A stretch of DNA of 64,000 nucleotides, from NCBI GenBank assembly GCA_029379385.1, contig CM055605.1:18263001-18327000 (forward strand), in the 5' to 3' direction. This document shows positions 23,465 to 37,240 of this stretch, piece by piece (within the stretch, counting starts at the first letter, position 1; the number at the start of each line of letters is the position of its first letter). The DNA is from Quillaja saponaria. Taxonomy: Eukaryota > Streptophyta > Magnoliopsida > Fabales > Quillajaceae. A program made the position numbers and the translations under genes. The notes beneath the pieces were generated by a model. The model did no database searches. It saw nothing but the letters and a program-made list of their open reading frames with translations, and was not told the origin of the DNA.

Positions 23465-26400
23465 TGTCATAACCCAATAGTTAAACGTATATTTAGAATT
23501 GTTCGTGCATAACTTGTTACAATTCAGCAAATGAATAAATACTTATATAATATATATATATACATGTGATTAGAAATTAATTTTCATTAAATTATTAGTT
23601 AACTAAAAACTTGAAATTTGTTGGTGTAAACTTTATTGATGTAAAAAACTAAAAAGAAATTACATTAGAAACTATTATAATATATATATGTATTTTAGAA
23701 CTAATTACCACCACAAATGTGAGAGAAAATTTTAGACTATAAACATATATTATTTTATTTGCTTTGTCTTTTTTTTTTCCCTTTCTATCCACGAACTTAG
23801 GTCCTTCCTTTTTCTTCCATCTTGGTCATGATTTGCTTATCATTAACTCCCGTGTTTTCTTTGCTTTAATCATGAGTTCTTCCATTAGGGGTAAACAAGT
23901 TTAAGGATTGGTATGTTCTCCTCCTTCCTTCTTTCTTGTTGTAGATAATAGGAGCTTTTTGGTAAGAGTTAAGCAGCTGAAAAAAATTTCTTAAGGAAGA
24001 ACTGCTAGCGACAACTTACTGTTGTTATTCCATTCTTCCCTTTTGCCCATACTCCTTTGATTATCCCTTTTCTTTGCCTTTTAAGACTGCTTCCTCTATT
24101 ACTATGTGTGTTGTGTTGTGGCTGGTAAAATGATTGTTTGGGTTATAGCAGTAGCTAATAGGTTCCAACCATAAGTGTAGGGATGTGTCAACTGTGACTT
24201 GTGGAAATGCTTTAAAAGTATATGTGGGTGAGTAATATAGGGCTATAGGTGGCTGCAATTGGAGTTGTTATTATGCTCTGTTTTTCTTATGCATACAGCC
24301 ATGAGGAAGAAGGTAAGAGTCAGCCACTTTTGGCTTTGGTTGATCAAACAATTTTCTTAGCCTAACTTTTCATGTTATCCTACTGGTAACATAAGGAAAA
24401 CCTACTAGCATACTACCATAATTATCATGCAACTTGTAGGAGATCAAATTACTCCCAAGTTTAAACATTAAAAAAGTTTTCTTGTAACTTAATCTTGATT
24501 TTAATGGGGAATAAAGGAAAAAGTGCAAAAATTTTGTTACTTTATAATCTTAAATTAGTCAAGTTAATCATGTTAGTTTAGGCGTTGTAAATATTCAACT
24601 TAGGTGAATTGATAGGAATTTAACCTTGTTAAGTTTGTGTTTGTTTCATTATCAAAGATGTGATTTTGAAAAGGAAATAATTTCAAGTCTTGAATCAAGA
24701 CCTAATAACAATGGTTACATATAGTAGTTACATAGGATTATTGAAATATGAGATTAGGATTAGTAAATATTAACATGGGAAGGTTAAATACATAAATTAA
24801 TAGTTGAAATTAGAAACATGATAACATTAGAAGGTTTAGTCTAAGCTTTTGATAGAAAATATAATAACTAGCTACTTTAAATAGAAGTTCATAATTGAGC
24901 AAATAATTGTTGGTTAATGTTATGATTTAAGGATTTAATGGAAGTGGGTAGTGAGTTTGAACAAAGGATATTTAATTGTGGGGTGAAGTGTTGTAAATGG
25001 GAGTTAGGTTGTTTTAGAAGGAATGCAGGATATATTATATAAGTTAGAGAAATTCAGTATTTCAGGTGTTTTTAGGATTGAATTAAATTAAGAATTCTAA
25101 AGAGAAAATGTATTTTAGAGTCTTGAGAGGTTATTTGGAAAATTTACTAACCTGGTTCTAAGTATAATGCTGTTAGACTGTGGCTACATCCATGCAGAAT
25201 TTTTAGTAAGCTTTAGTCAGTCTGGGAGACTTCGTTAGGAGTTGTGATTGGATTTAGCTTAGGACCTTTGAATAAGACTTGTTCCTAACATATTAAGGGA
25301 CAATTCTGAAGTGGTTCAGGTCTTAATTCTATGTTAGGTGTATTTTGGAGGTGTTGGAAGTCATAGTTGTGATTTTTAGGTCCTAACTGAACCTGTTTTG
25401 GTGTAACTACTTTTGGAGGGTCTTAACAATTGATTTAAGAGTGTAGTGATGAAGATGAAATGTTCCTAAGATCTTGATAAACTAGACTTTAAATTTGTAT
25501 AATTTAATTCTCAAGTATGAGAATTTTATAAGCATTAGAATCTAGGTTAAATAACTAGAAATTATGCAGTGCCATGTTTATGTTTATGTGAGAAAATTGA
25601 GTGGGTTCAAAGTTGATTTAAGAGGAAGTTTTTAAATAAGAAAAATAGTTAACATCCTAAAATTAATATTTGAACTTCGTTTTGTTGAATTTGGTTAAAT
25701 ATTTAAGTTCAAATTAAGCATATCTCCAAGATAGTTGTGAAAATGCCTAAAAGGGGAAACTTGGTAAAGTGAGATCTTGAGAGTTAAGTATTATGTGAAC
25801 TTAAATTAATAGTCTAAAAGCAAGAATAAAGAAATGCAGTTAAGGAAAGATAAATTTTAGAATTTAATTGTATTAATATTAAAATGGCATGATCTAAGCT
25901 CTTGGATAATTTAAAAAGAGTAACTCAACTTGGATTTAATGCTAGAAAATGAAAAATGTTGAAAGTATAAGTTATTATTAATTTCTTGATAAGTATATAT
26001 ATAAAATATACGTACAATATAAGGAATCAAGTGCCTTGAAAGGAATTGATTAAATTATCTAAACAGATTTAGTTTCAAGAAGACTATATAAGTTAATATA
26101 TAAGCTTAGTAATTAAAAGATTATAACTCTAACGTTTATGAATTAAGTATTATGTGAAACTATGAATTTCAGTTCCAGACCCTACTATGAACCTGATGAC
26201 ACACATTACTGCAAGAGAAAGTGACAAACAAGATCTATAAAATGGTGAGTGAATTATGTGCACTTTAGTTGCCATATTATTATGTGTAATTGTATATGTA
26301 TTTGAATAGATGTGCTATATAAAAAAAAATAAACAAGTGAAATGTTTAGTGAGTTATTTGAATTAAGTTCGTTTGAAATTGTTTGAGATTGATAAAGGCT

Positions 26401-27364
26401 AATAAAAAGAAATCTAGGTGCACCTAAGATATTCTGATTTAATATTCTCATCTAAGCTACTCTGATTATGATAAGTGTTTTAAAATATTTGAATGCCCAG
26501 CCCTAGATGGATAGATTATGTACGAGAAATATATTTGGTGTGAGGCACAAAAATTATCAATAAGCAGATATATGGTGTGAGGGCTGAGTTATTCGGTTAG
26601 CCTTTTATTTGCTTTGAATGTTTTGATTGCTAGGTTCAAATTGTGAATTTTGGGTATTTTAATTATTTTGTCTATCTTGTGAATCATGAAAATTGTGATT
26701 TTATGATGAATACAAGTATGTGCGTGTACTGTGAAATTAAGACATGAATATGATTACATGAGATTAATTAATGATATTTGTTCTTATACTTTGATTGATG
26801 CTGGTATACTCAAGGTACATTGTTTACTCACTGAGTTCGTAGGATTCATCCCTCTTTTGTTTATATTTTTTTTAGTAACAGGAATTCAGCATATTGCTTC
26901 GATGAGCACGTGACTTATCGAAAGAGTACAGCAAGATATTTTTTTTTTTTTCAAGATCTCATACTTGAAGTCAAAAAAGAAATTTTGCAGTCACACTAGA
27001 GTTATAGGATGTCAGGTCTTATACTGTGTAATAATCTAGTTATTTGTTATTGTGATGAGAAATGAAGCGGAGCTCCTTGTTGTTTTTGTTATTATTGTTG
27101 TCGTTATTGTATAAAAACAGGAGTATATGTTGTTTATATAATATGGGCAAGTTTCACTTTACAAGGAACTTCTATTAAAAGTTTTAGTAAATTGTTATAT
27201 GTTTTAGTAAATAAACTTTTATGGTTAACTTATGTTTTATAAAATTTACTTTTATTATTTAATGTAGTCAAGAGTCATGTTTGTTTCTTTGTTTTAATGT
27301 TAGGGTTACGGAGGTTTGATTATCTATTTTTCCTATCAGTCATATCTTCTTGTAAGGTATGACA
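23465..27364 (+). repeat. Solo LTR of the long-LTR gypsy family (3.9 kb)
   Basis: It begins TGTCATAACCCAATAG and ends AAGGTATGACA, with the family end block GGGTTACGGAGG at about 27303. No primer site, gag or pol follows on either side. The flanking five bases are TTACT (23460-23464) and CTACT (27365-27369), four of five identical, which fits a decayed target duplication. Blocks match the LTR at 6799-9830. Very long, non-coding LTRs fit Tekay/Del-like chromoviruses. Confidence 0.7.
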
Positions 27365-28149
27365 CTACTATAAGCTCATTTAAAGTCCCCTGACTTTGTG
27401 ACTAAATATCTTTATACACTTTATATCTGTATTTTCTCGTGAGGAAAAGACAAATGAGACATTACAAGAAAAGACATTATCTACGTCAATCAAATGCAGA
27501 CATAAAAGATCACAATGTAAAAGCAGAAAACAATCTGACTCTGCACATAGGCATAGATATGCATACATAGTAAGCATAGACTTAGATACTATTTTATGCA
27601 TTTGCGTCTGCTAGGTAGGCACAACATCTAGACACTAATAATTAAGTGCTACATATCAGAATCTGGCACCCAGATGCTCGTCTGCATAATAGACCATAAA
27701 AACAAACTGATGTTTTTTTTATTTATTTTTTCTATTTTATCTATGTCTATAGAAAGCGGACATATATAATAAAAATGAGGACAAATATTTTAAAATTATT
27801 TAATTTAATTATTTTTAATTTTTAATTTTATACCTATAAATACTTGCTTCAAATAATTTTTTATATTTAAATCCAAATTTTATATAAATAAAAAAATATT
27901 ACATAAAAATCATTGTAATAATATTATTTACAATAAATAATAAATGAGAAAAAACATAAATCTAAAAATCAGCCTAATATCCAATTCCTAAGTGTTCGTC
28001 ATCTTGAGTTTGTTCGTCAATCTGACTAAGGTGCGAAGGCCCAGATGTAAGAGATAGAATCTGAAATAATTAAAATGAATATATTATAAGTTATATTTAA
28101 ATTAATATGTATATAAGGTAAGAAAAATTTGAAAAGTTTTTAAGCAGAT

Positions 28150-29045
28150 GTAGGATATTTGACCGTTTTGTCTCTTGAATTCAAATTTGGAAAGTTTTTT
28201 ACTTGAAACATAAAGTTTGGCCTAAAATCCTAACCGTTGATCCAAATGGATTCCTATTTTTTTTTCCTAAAGGTTTTATTCGTTCTTACAATCAAGCTAG
28301 TTATCCCGAAATCTTAAACAAACTTGTATGTGACCATTTTGCCTCTCAAACCTAAGTTTTCAAAAATTTTGTTTTGAAACTCAAAATTTGACTTAAAATC
28401 CTAACCATTAATAGAAATTGATTTTTGTTTTTTCCTATAGGTCTTATTCGTCTACATAGTTGTGCCGGTACTCCCGGAATCCTGAATGGACTAGTATTTG
28501 ACCCTTTTTCCCCTACAACCTAAACTTGGCAAGTTTTTTACTTAAAACACAAAGTTTAGCCTAAAATCCTAACTATTAATCCAATTGGATTTTCAGTTTT
28601 TACTACAAGTCTTATTTGTCCCTAAGATCATATTGGGACTCTTGGAATCCCAAACAAACAAGTATTTTACCTTTTTGTCCTGTCGAACCTAATCTTGGCA
28701 AGTTTTTCCCTTGTAACTCAAAGTTTGGCATAAAATCCTAACTATTGATCCAAATGGTTTTCCTTTTTTCCTATAGGCCTTATTCATCCCCACGGTCGTG
28801 TCAATACTCCTAGAATCTAAAAAAGACTAGTATTTGACCATTCCCCCTCCTCCCCCCCCCAACGAAAACAAAACTTGACAATTTTTTACCTTGAAACTCA
28901 AAGTTTGGTCAAAAATCCTAACCGTTGATCTAAATCGATTTCCGTTTTTTCCTACAGGTCTTATTCATCCTCATGGCATGCTACTACTAGAATCCTAATT
29001 TGACCATTTCCACCTCCCCATTCCCAATATTAACAAGTTTTTGCA
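28150..29045 (-). repeat. Intronic tandem array, unit about 170 bp, about 5 units
   Basis: The AACCGTTGATCC-type word occurs near 28231, 28401, 28571, 28740 and 28920, with spacings of 170, 170, 169 and 180 bases. The blocks inside each unit are the same and in the same order as in the arrays at 15055-16370 and 51400-53050. It occupies the same intron of the Transposase_24-like gene, but with the fewest units of the three. Confidence 0.75.
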
Positions 29046-29740
29046 TGTAAACTATAATAAACTAAAACTTTTGCATTATGAAAATATAAATAAAAGAATA
29101 CGCACTAGTGGTGGTTAAGGTAGTAGTGTCAAATGCCATGGACATACCCCAGCTCTCTTTTAATTAACTCATGTGCAAGCACAATCTGCTTTGGAGAGAA
29201 TCCCAAAGGAGATGGGCATGTATAAATCGTCATAGAGCTGTAAGCAGTGGGGGTAGAAGCTTTGGATCCTGGGACTTCGCCCAGTACTGCAGGGAGTTGA
29301 TACAACCTTCGAAGCCATAGATAAGGCCCTTCTTCTTGCTGCCCACTAGTGTCACGAAGAGAGCTGGGTCATTCATAGGGGCCTCAACAAGTGCAGCGAG
29401 TGTGTCGACACTTTCCTGCAAACTACCCTATCTTCACCGCCTTTCAAGCCTTAAACTTCTCCTGCAAATGAAAATCAGTTATATACTTAAAATAGAAAAA
29501 TAACTATGTAAAACAAAAAAAACAAATAATACTAACACTAATGGACTTCGACTTCATGTCAACAAAGTCACTAGACTATCTCTTATTAGTGCGATCAATA
29601 CCTCAATAATCGTGGGTTCTCAACACAACACTTTCTCCTGTGCGAAAAACTTAAAACAATATTAGTTAAAAAAGTTGTAATATAAATTTATAACTAATAT
29701 TTATTAAATAAAATATTACTAACCAATCGCTTCTTGTGAA

Positions 29741-31250
29741 TTACATGATTTTAGTAACGCAAACACATATATCGCCCTCAAGTAGTATAATGATGAAGTA
29801 GAGATCATTCTCATGAGGAATTACATAGCTTTTAAGGTTAATAGCCAATATGTATGTAACTTAATCTTAATTAAACTAATGCAATTTAAGTGTTTGGAAT
29901 TCTAAATTAACAAGCAATTGATGTAAATTAATTAAACTAACACCAAGGTTCACAATATCCCTCACACTTCACCTTTCTATCCCTTACTTTTAATCAATTC
30001 ATGCAGTAGTTCAAATTTTAACCTAGATTTATTAAAGAATTACACACATATACCTACATCTGGCAATTTATATTTCTCTCAGTTTAGTTTAGTTCACTAT
30101 ATTTCTATTACACAATGAAAAATTCATTAAGAACTAATCTAATCCAGTTACTTATGGATAAAGAGAATATTCATATCTCCTTAACAAATCATATTACCCA
30201 ATTAAGAAGAATAATCTAATCACAATCTATATTGTCTAAAACTAACAGAAAATTGACACTTCCAATTCTAGTTGAAGGTTCCTAATCAATCTAAGTGGTG
30301 CTCAACTAATTAAAAGCATTAAGAACAAGACAACGTAAACATTTGAAACTAAAACATTCATTAAATTAAATCAAAGGTCACATAGGTTACATGTGAGTTC
30401 AATTATAACCCTGAAATAAAAGTACTCTATACTAACCCTGGAAAACAACATAAATTAAATAGCCATTACAAGTAAATAAGAAATAAAGAAGAAGAGGGTA
30501 TAAGATTGGAATCTCTCAACTTGTTCTGGTGTGTCTTTCAACTTCAGCCTTCACCTCCTTATATAGGCCTTTTTCACTTAGTTTAACAAAACTAGGAGTC
30601 CTTGATAATACGGAACAACACCGTGGAGCTTCCTTCTTTGGTGTTGCAGCATTCCTTCCTCTGCCCAGTCCTTATGGGATTCTAACTTGTCATGTTGCAG
30701 CATCCTTATGCATAGTGCCTTTTCTGGTTATCAATAAAGTTATGTTCAATGTGGGCGCTACATCATCTTCCTTATTGGCATTGCGGCGTGGTCTTCTCTG
30801 ACTTGGACTTGAATTTCTCTGATTTGGTCGTCGTAGTGTCCCTTGATATAGCGCTACGACACATTGCTCTCGGGCTTTAAAATGGAAGTTCTCGAGGTAT
30901 GGCGTCGCAATACAGGTGTTATTATGTCGTAGCATTGTGTTCTCTAATTTAACTCTTTTATTTTGCCTCAATGGCGTCGTGGCACTCAAGTACTTCACAT
31001 TGCAGCACAATCATTCAGTACTGACTTCTTTGCCTTGGATTAGGACACTACTTAAACACTTAAAAACAAGTTTAAACAACCAAATAAGAAAAATTTACTG
31101 ACAATTTAATTTAAACACTTTAAACTCCTAAACAAACTAAACAAGACTTTAAATACTAATTTTAAATGAACTCTAACTCAAAACTCTAGGATTTATCACA
31201 AAATAGGAATCAAAAGTGCAGTAAAACAACTATATTTTACTAAGTTATCA
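29741..31250 (-). mobile_element. LTR-like insertion with GTGAA duplication (dispersed repeat copy 2 of 3)
   Basis: Alignment of copy B with copies A and C shows an interruption between TCGCTTCTTGTGAA and GTGAAGAACTATGC, and GTGAA occurs on both sides (29736-29740 and 31251-31255). On the minus strand the insert starts TGATAACTTAG, as many plant LTRs do. It shares its layout with 13886-14880 and 56690-57970. Overlapping open frames at 30529-31101 on both strands fall in a GC-richer, low-complexity part and resemble no protein I know. It is probably a solo LTR or a small non-autonomous LTR element. Confidence 0.55.
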
Positions 31251-33895
31251 GTGAAGAACTATGCTAACAGAGCTAGATGTATGGTGAATAAGCTCACCAC
31301 CCACTTGCCTATTCATGGCTATTGTTTGGGAGCACCTTTAGAAGTCAAGGATCACTCACTCGTCATACAAGGACTCCCACCAATTCTGTGAAATCCAATC
31401 TAGGTGCTCATCTTCATTCCAATCATGTAGGCCTAATGGTTGCTTATGACAATTCAGAACACAGCTTTTGGAATACATCGATGCATCTCTTCGTAACCAC
31501 TGCATTTAACATAGCTCGAGATGTAACATTTTGCTTAGGAAGGATCCTAACCTGTCTCTGCAGCATAAATTACCAAACAAAAGCATGTTGTCAGTAATTT
31601 AACAACATGTAAAATGAAATTAAAACTTAAACAATAATATAATTGGACTTACTATTAAATCATTATAGCATAAAGTCTTTGTGTCCTCCATAAACTTTTG
31701 ATACTAGAAGAAAGGAACGGGAAGGTGGTTCATGATAATACCAGAAATGGTAGTGCCTACCTTCTTGTTCTTAGGCTCGTACCTAATGAATTCTTTGCAT
31801 TACAAGCAAAAAGAAATGAACATTAGTAAAATACAGGCTATAAATACAATTGAATACAAAAATATAAAGAAAACTTACTTACTTATCTCTAGCTATGTGG
31901 ATGAGTAGGCGATCCTCCTCATTATCATAGGGAGGGGCAATCTTATTCTTGCCCCATTTTCCCCTCTATGTGACCACACCACACTTAGCGACGTCACTCG
32001 CCAAATAGGGGATGCATCCTCCACACGGGGAGTAAGATCCACCTTATACTTGACATCTTGATCATGACCTGTAGCTGTAATACAAATTAAGTAATGTAGG
32101 AATAATGAAAGTCATAAAAAAAATCAATAAATAAGAAAATTCATTATTAAACTTGAAATTGTAATTTACATGTCAGTGCAGATCCTAAGCTCAATAGGAT
32201 TTGATCTGAGTCCATATCGAAAAGATCCCGAACCTGCTCTGAGGATGGTGCAAGTAATAGAACATTGGGAGGTGGAGCTATAGAAAGAGCTGTAAATAAA
32301 GCTTCACGACGTCCTCAAAGGGGATAGCACAATCATTAGGCAAGGCTATGTAATAATAAGATATAAACTAAATACAAATCAACATGAGCTTAAATGTAAA
32401 ATAGAAATACTAATAACTTTACTAGCATGCTAGCAATTCAATAGAAAAACAATGAAAAAATTGACCAATTCACAATCATATGTATCCCCTAGAAATGAAA
32501 AACAAGTAAATACAAAAGAGTGCAATAATAGTTAAAAATCAAATAGAAACAAGGAATTCTAAATTAGAAATCATGGGTAATCATTATAACAGAAATCCAC
32601 TTTAAACATGTCTTGGCTAAAATGGACAAAACAACCAATTTTCAGCTAATAATCAAGAGGAATTGACATTATTGACCCTTTAAAAGAGGAAACAATTATT
32701 TCTCTCAAAAATTACACATAACTAAATTAAACTAGTAAACACATGTCAGTCATTGCTCAATTTGGATTCAATTAACCATAGAAACGAAAACTCACCTGTA
32801 CACATCATAAAGGTATTCAAATTTCATAGGATCAAACACTTTATGCACTATTTTTGGAAACTTTTGACTGTTGTTGAGTTTGAATAAGTGATATTACTTC
32901 AAAGATACTTGGTTTGAAAAATAAATGCCTATTTTTTGACAATATGTCATTCAATTGATCCTCATGAGTTTTAGTTTAAAAACTGAAGTTATATCATATT
33001 TATTTGCAAACACTCTACAACTACTGGAACAATTATTGGACAATAACTTTCAAACATGGTTCCAAAACCATATTGGGAATCCACCAACACAAGTATAGAG
33101 AAAGACCAAAAATCTTAACTAGTAACTATATATTTAAAAACTTAAAAATTGAAGTTATATCATATTTATTTCCTTTAACCAAAACTTCATTTATAGTTTC
33201 CTTGTCAACCTTAGTTTTCCACTTAATATACTAGTTGCAGAATCTTATAACTAATAACTACATATAATAAAGCTTACATAACTGGCAGCAACATACATAC
33301 CCAACATATTGAGCTCCAATAATACACAAAAGAAAAACCATCATGTCCAAATTTATTCAAAGTCAAATTACAACTTGCTAGAAATCCATCTAACATTTAA
33401 GAATTGCGGGACATACCAAAACCATGCTCTTTCACAAAACGTACCTAACTACTAAAAATCATCACTTATAATAACTTTACTAGCATGCTAGCTGTTTAGT
33501 TGACAAATAATGTGAAAATTGACTTCTAAGCATTCAAGTTGCTAGTTAATTCAAATTGTTAAGGACTAACCCAGGTCCTAGTTAAGTTTGGGTTTAAAAA
33601 ATAAAAAATAATAAGTCCCTTTACATTTAGCTTTATCGAATGAAATTAGCTCACAACAGCTCTAATAAACTCTTACTTCCATTTTCTCAGTTCTCCTCCC
33701 AAATTCCCAATAGGTATCTTCACTGGATATTAGGAAAATAATGTATCATTTTAAGTACTATCCAAACATTCAAATTGCTAGCCAGTTCAACTTATCTCAT
33801 AATCTCTATAGAATCATCAAAGTTTTGCTATCAATCTCTTTTTTTTCCATCTTATTACCAAATTCTTCATTTCTAATACAACTTTTTAGGCACAC

Positions 33896-36800
33896 TGTCA
33901 CACCCCACATAAAGGCATGATTAATGGGAGAAATGGGTAACCAAATCTTCGTAATCCTAACTTCAAAACAAAGAAACAAATACCAGAGAATAAAAGTAGA
34001 ATTTAGAAAACAAAAGATAACAACAAATGTTTATTTACTAAAATATATAACAATCTATTAAAAATTTCGATAGAGATTCACTGTAATGTAGAATATGCCT
34101 AAAAATACAAACAAAGTACACCTAGTTACAAACAACCGGATCACAACATTTAATGGAATCACAAGGAACTTCGTTCCCACCATACATAAGCAATAACCAT
34201 AAAAATATTACACAAAATCAAACACGACACCCAAAAACCCTAACTCGATTGCAAACTTTCATCCTTTGGCTTTAAGTCCTCGATCTCAAATATATACCTT
34301 ATTGCCAAATACTAGGCAAGCCCAGTATAGGTAGTTGACATCCCTTGAGATCGTGTTACTAAAAAAATATATATCAATAAGAGAGTAATGAGTCCCACTG
34401 ACTTATTGAGTAGAAAAATGTATCCAAAAAGTACTACTACCATCACTCAACATATAGATAAAATACATAGGATAAATAATATCAATATAACATGAATTTC
34501 AAAGTAACTAAATATCACATGTATGAAATATGGAAAAGATAAAAATTAAAACAAACACAGCTCAAGTAATATACTCTACAATCAAATCAAATCAATCAAA
34601 AAACTTAAAGAACAGAAAGGGCCAATAAAGTAACTCAGTGCCCGCACACCATACATCTTCCTACCATGTAGTTTTTGCTCTCGTACACCAAATATATTCT
34701 CCATATAAATCCATCCCACAGGGGTTGAGTACTCAAATATTTTAAATTGCATATCAAATCAAAATATCCTAGGTTTACCTAGATTCTATTTCGGAAGTGA
34801 AAACCTTTTAAAGAAAATTTCATTTCGAAAAAAAAAAAAAATTTTATTTTATTGGCCCTTATCAAACACAAACAAGATCATATGTCAAACATAATTCAAA
34901 TAACTCAATTAAAAACTATATATTCTTATATATCTCTATATAAACATTTATTCAAATACACATAAAAATTATACATATTAATCTAGCAGCCAAAGAATAC
35001 GTTACACACTCATCGTTTACCAATCTTGCTCATCACTTTCTCTTACGTTCACGAGCGTCATTTACTCAACGACACTTTCCAAAGCTGCAATTAAATTTTT
35101 CAAGTGTTGCTTAGTTTGTCAATTTTATAGGTTATAACATTTTAATTACTATACTCTATAGATACTAAGTTTCATGCATTTATTTAAAGTTGACCCCTCT
35201 TAAACATTTTCATAACTACCTTAGAGATATGTTTAATTTCAACTTACATACTTAACCAAAATCAACCAAACCAAGTTCAAACATTATCTCCAGGACATTA
35301 ACTACCTTTCTTATATAGAAACTTCTTCTAAAATCAGCCTTAGGCCTACTCAAATCCCCATATGAACATAAATAAGGCACCTGCACAATTTCTAGTTGCC
35401 ATAACCGGATTCTAATGCTTAGAGAATTCTCATACTAGGGAATTAAATCATAAAAATTTCCTGTATAGTTTATCAATATATTAGGAATAATTAATCTTTT
35501 GCACCCTACTCTTAATTCATCCTTGTAGACCTTCCAATACAAGTTACATCAAAATAGGTACAATCAGGACCCGAAAATTCCAACAATGACTTCCAACACC
35601 TCCAAAATACATATAACAAGAAATTAAAACCTGAAATTTTCCCTTACCATGTTAGAAACAATTCTTAATCACATGTCATAAGCTAATTCAAACCACAACC
35701 CCATACAAAGTCCTCTGGACTGACTAAAGCTCACTAAATATCTAGTACAAACCTAGTTGTAGTCCAATAGTTCTAATGATAAATATATCCCGAAATAGGT
35801 TACGAAACTTTTAAGATACTATCGCAAGACCATAGGCTACACTTTCTCTTTAGAACTTTTAAAACTAATTCAGTTTATAAAACACCCAAAATACCATGTT
35901 TCTCTAACTTATAAAATATGACCCTGCTTCCCTTCAATAACCACTTACTCCCATTTTCAACACTTTATTCATAACTAATCACCCTTTGTATATACTCACT
36001 ATTCAATTTTATTAAATCCTTAAATCACAATATTAACCAACAATTCTTTACTCTTATTCAAGAACTTTTTATTCAAATTCAATTAATCTATAACCATAAA
36101 TATTGATAATGCCATGTTTACTCATTATGTTATAACTAGTTTCTTGTAGACATTTTATCAAACACGTTAAGGGCATGACTTATTCTAGTTCATATATATA
36201 TGTGTGTGTGTATATTTTTACCCCAATTTAATCAATACAACTTCACCAATTCAACATTACTAATAATTTCAACATTAGTTTTAAAGTTAATTTAATTATT
36301 TAGAAGTTACTATATGCTTAGATTATAAAGGTTTATCAATAACCCACACTAAATCCTCCATTATCACACTACCAAACTTATAATTATCATTAACATCATT
36401 CCTCTATTCAATTTCTAATTTAACTTTACATTTAATTTTCATATAAAGACTAAAATAATAACACTAGCTTCAAGAAATCAATAGCCTTAATAGAAAAAAA
36501 GGGTTATTAAAACCATCCTACAATCAAATGATAATCAAGTTTAAGGAAAGGGAATTATTACAAGGAACTTTAACACCTAAACGGCCAAAAGGAAGGATGG
36601 AATTTGCTACAAGGACTTGGCTGCCACAAACCCAAAATAGGGCAACCAAGAAGCTCACAGTGGAAGGGGTATTATCATAGCCAAAAGGCTGTTTCCAGCT
36701 AGCAATAGAGTTAAGGTTGAAAGCAAAAGGGATAGAAGGCAAGTAGGAGAAGGCAAATGCAAGAAGGGTAGTTCAGCAAGGGTTTTATCACAGGGAAAGG

Positions 36801-36967
36801 AAGAATTCAAAATCAGTGGATACAAAGGCCATAATCAGCCAAGGTGGAAAGAAAATGAGGAAAAGCTAAAAGGAAAAAAAAGAAAAGAAAATTAAAACCA
36901 TAAAGCAAGATCAAAGTTAACAACTACAATGTGTGGTGGATATTTACTCCTTGATTTGTATATATAC

Positions 36968-37036
<69 letters not shown>

Positions 37037-37240
37037 ATATAGTTTACTTGATTTATACATGTGTTTCACAAAAAATAATTTACACAACATAAAGTCAAGC
37101 TCCAAGTCAATACGATTTAATTTAATTGCATACGTATATAATTTATGTATATACTTATATATATATATAATTTGTATATTTTATAACTAAAATTTATACA
37201 TTATGTTTAAAACTCGACTTTACTATACAGGGTTATAACA
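33896..37240 (-). repeat. Solo LTR, gypsy long-LTR family (3.35 kb), perfect target duplication
   Basis: On the plus strand it runs TGTCACACC to GGTTATAACA, i.e. TGTTATAACC to GGTGTGACA on the minus strand. The five bases CACAC stand directly outside both ends (33891-33895 and 37241-37245), a perfect duplication, and no internal region is present, so it is a solo LTR left by LTR-LTR recombination. It sits inside CACTA-like copy B and is therefore younger than that insertion. It includes a long (AT)n run at about 36957-37033. Confidence 0.85.
36957..37033. repeat. (AT)n microsatellite
   Basis: About 75 bases of almost uninterrupted TA/AT with two cytosines near the left end, inside the solo LTR at 33896-37240. 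Confidence 0.9.

Larger units (their letters stand above)
28000..32330 (-). pseudogene. Transposase_24-like CACTA gene, copy B, split by an insertion
   Basis: Read on the minus strand. The 5' exon near 32185-32330 gives AIPFEDVVKLY, then LLAPSSEQVRDLFDMDSDQI. Centre exons at 31290-31560 give ISRAMLNAVV-like, KRCIDVFQKLCSELS and, in another frame, a WISQNWWESLYDE block. A 1.5 kb insertion separates these from the FVD.KSK exon (29530-29640). The best-preserved exon is 29230-29421, with PMNDPALFVTLVGSKKKGLI and then YGFEGCINSLQYWAKSQDP. The last exon, with an acidic end (SQIDEQTQDDEHLGIGY), is at 28000-28075. The donor of the last intron has decayed (TGCGTA in place of GTATGT). Multiple stops and shifts make it non-functional. 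The family is inferred from motif order shared with copies A and C. Confidence 0.6.

Noticed and set aside
27363..27374. CACTACTATAAG as a CACTA left terminus
   Set aside because: Its first two bases are the last two of the solo LTR, and the copy with an AGA flank at 27460 explains the left end better.
30529..31101. Overlapping open frames on both strands (about 60-106 codons)
   Set aside because: They lie in the GC-richer patch of an LTR-like insertion, overlap each other on opposite strands, and show no domain.
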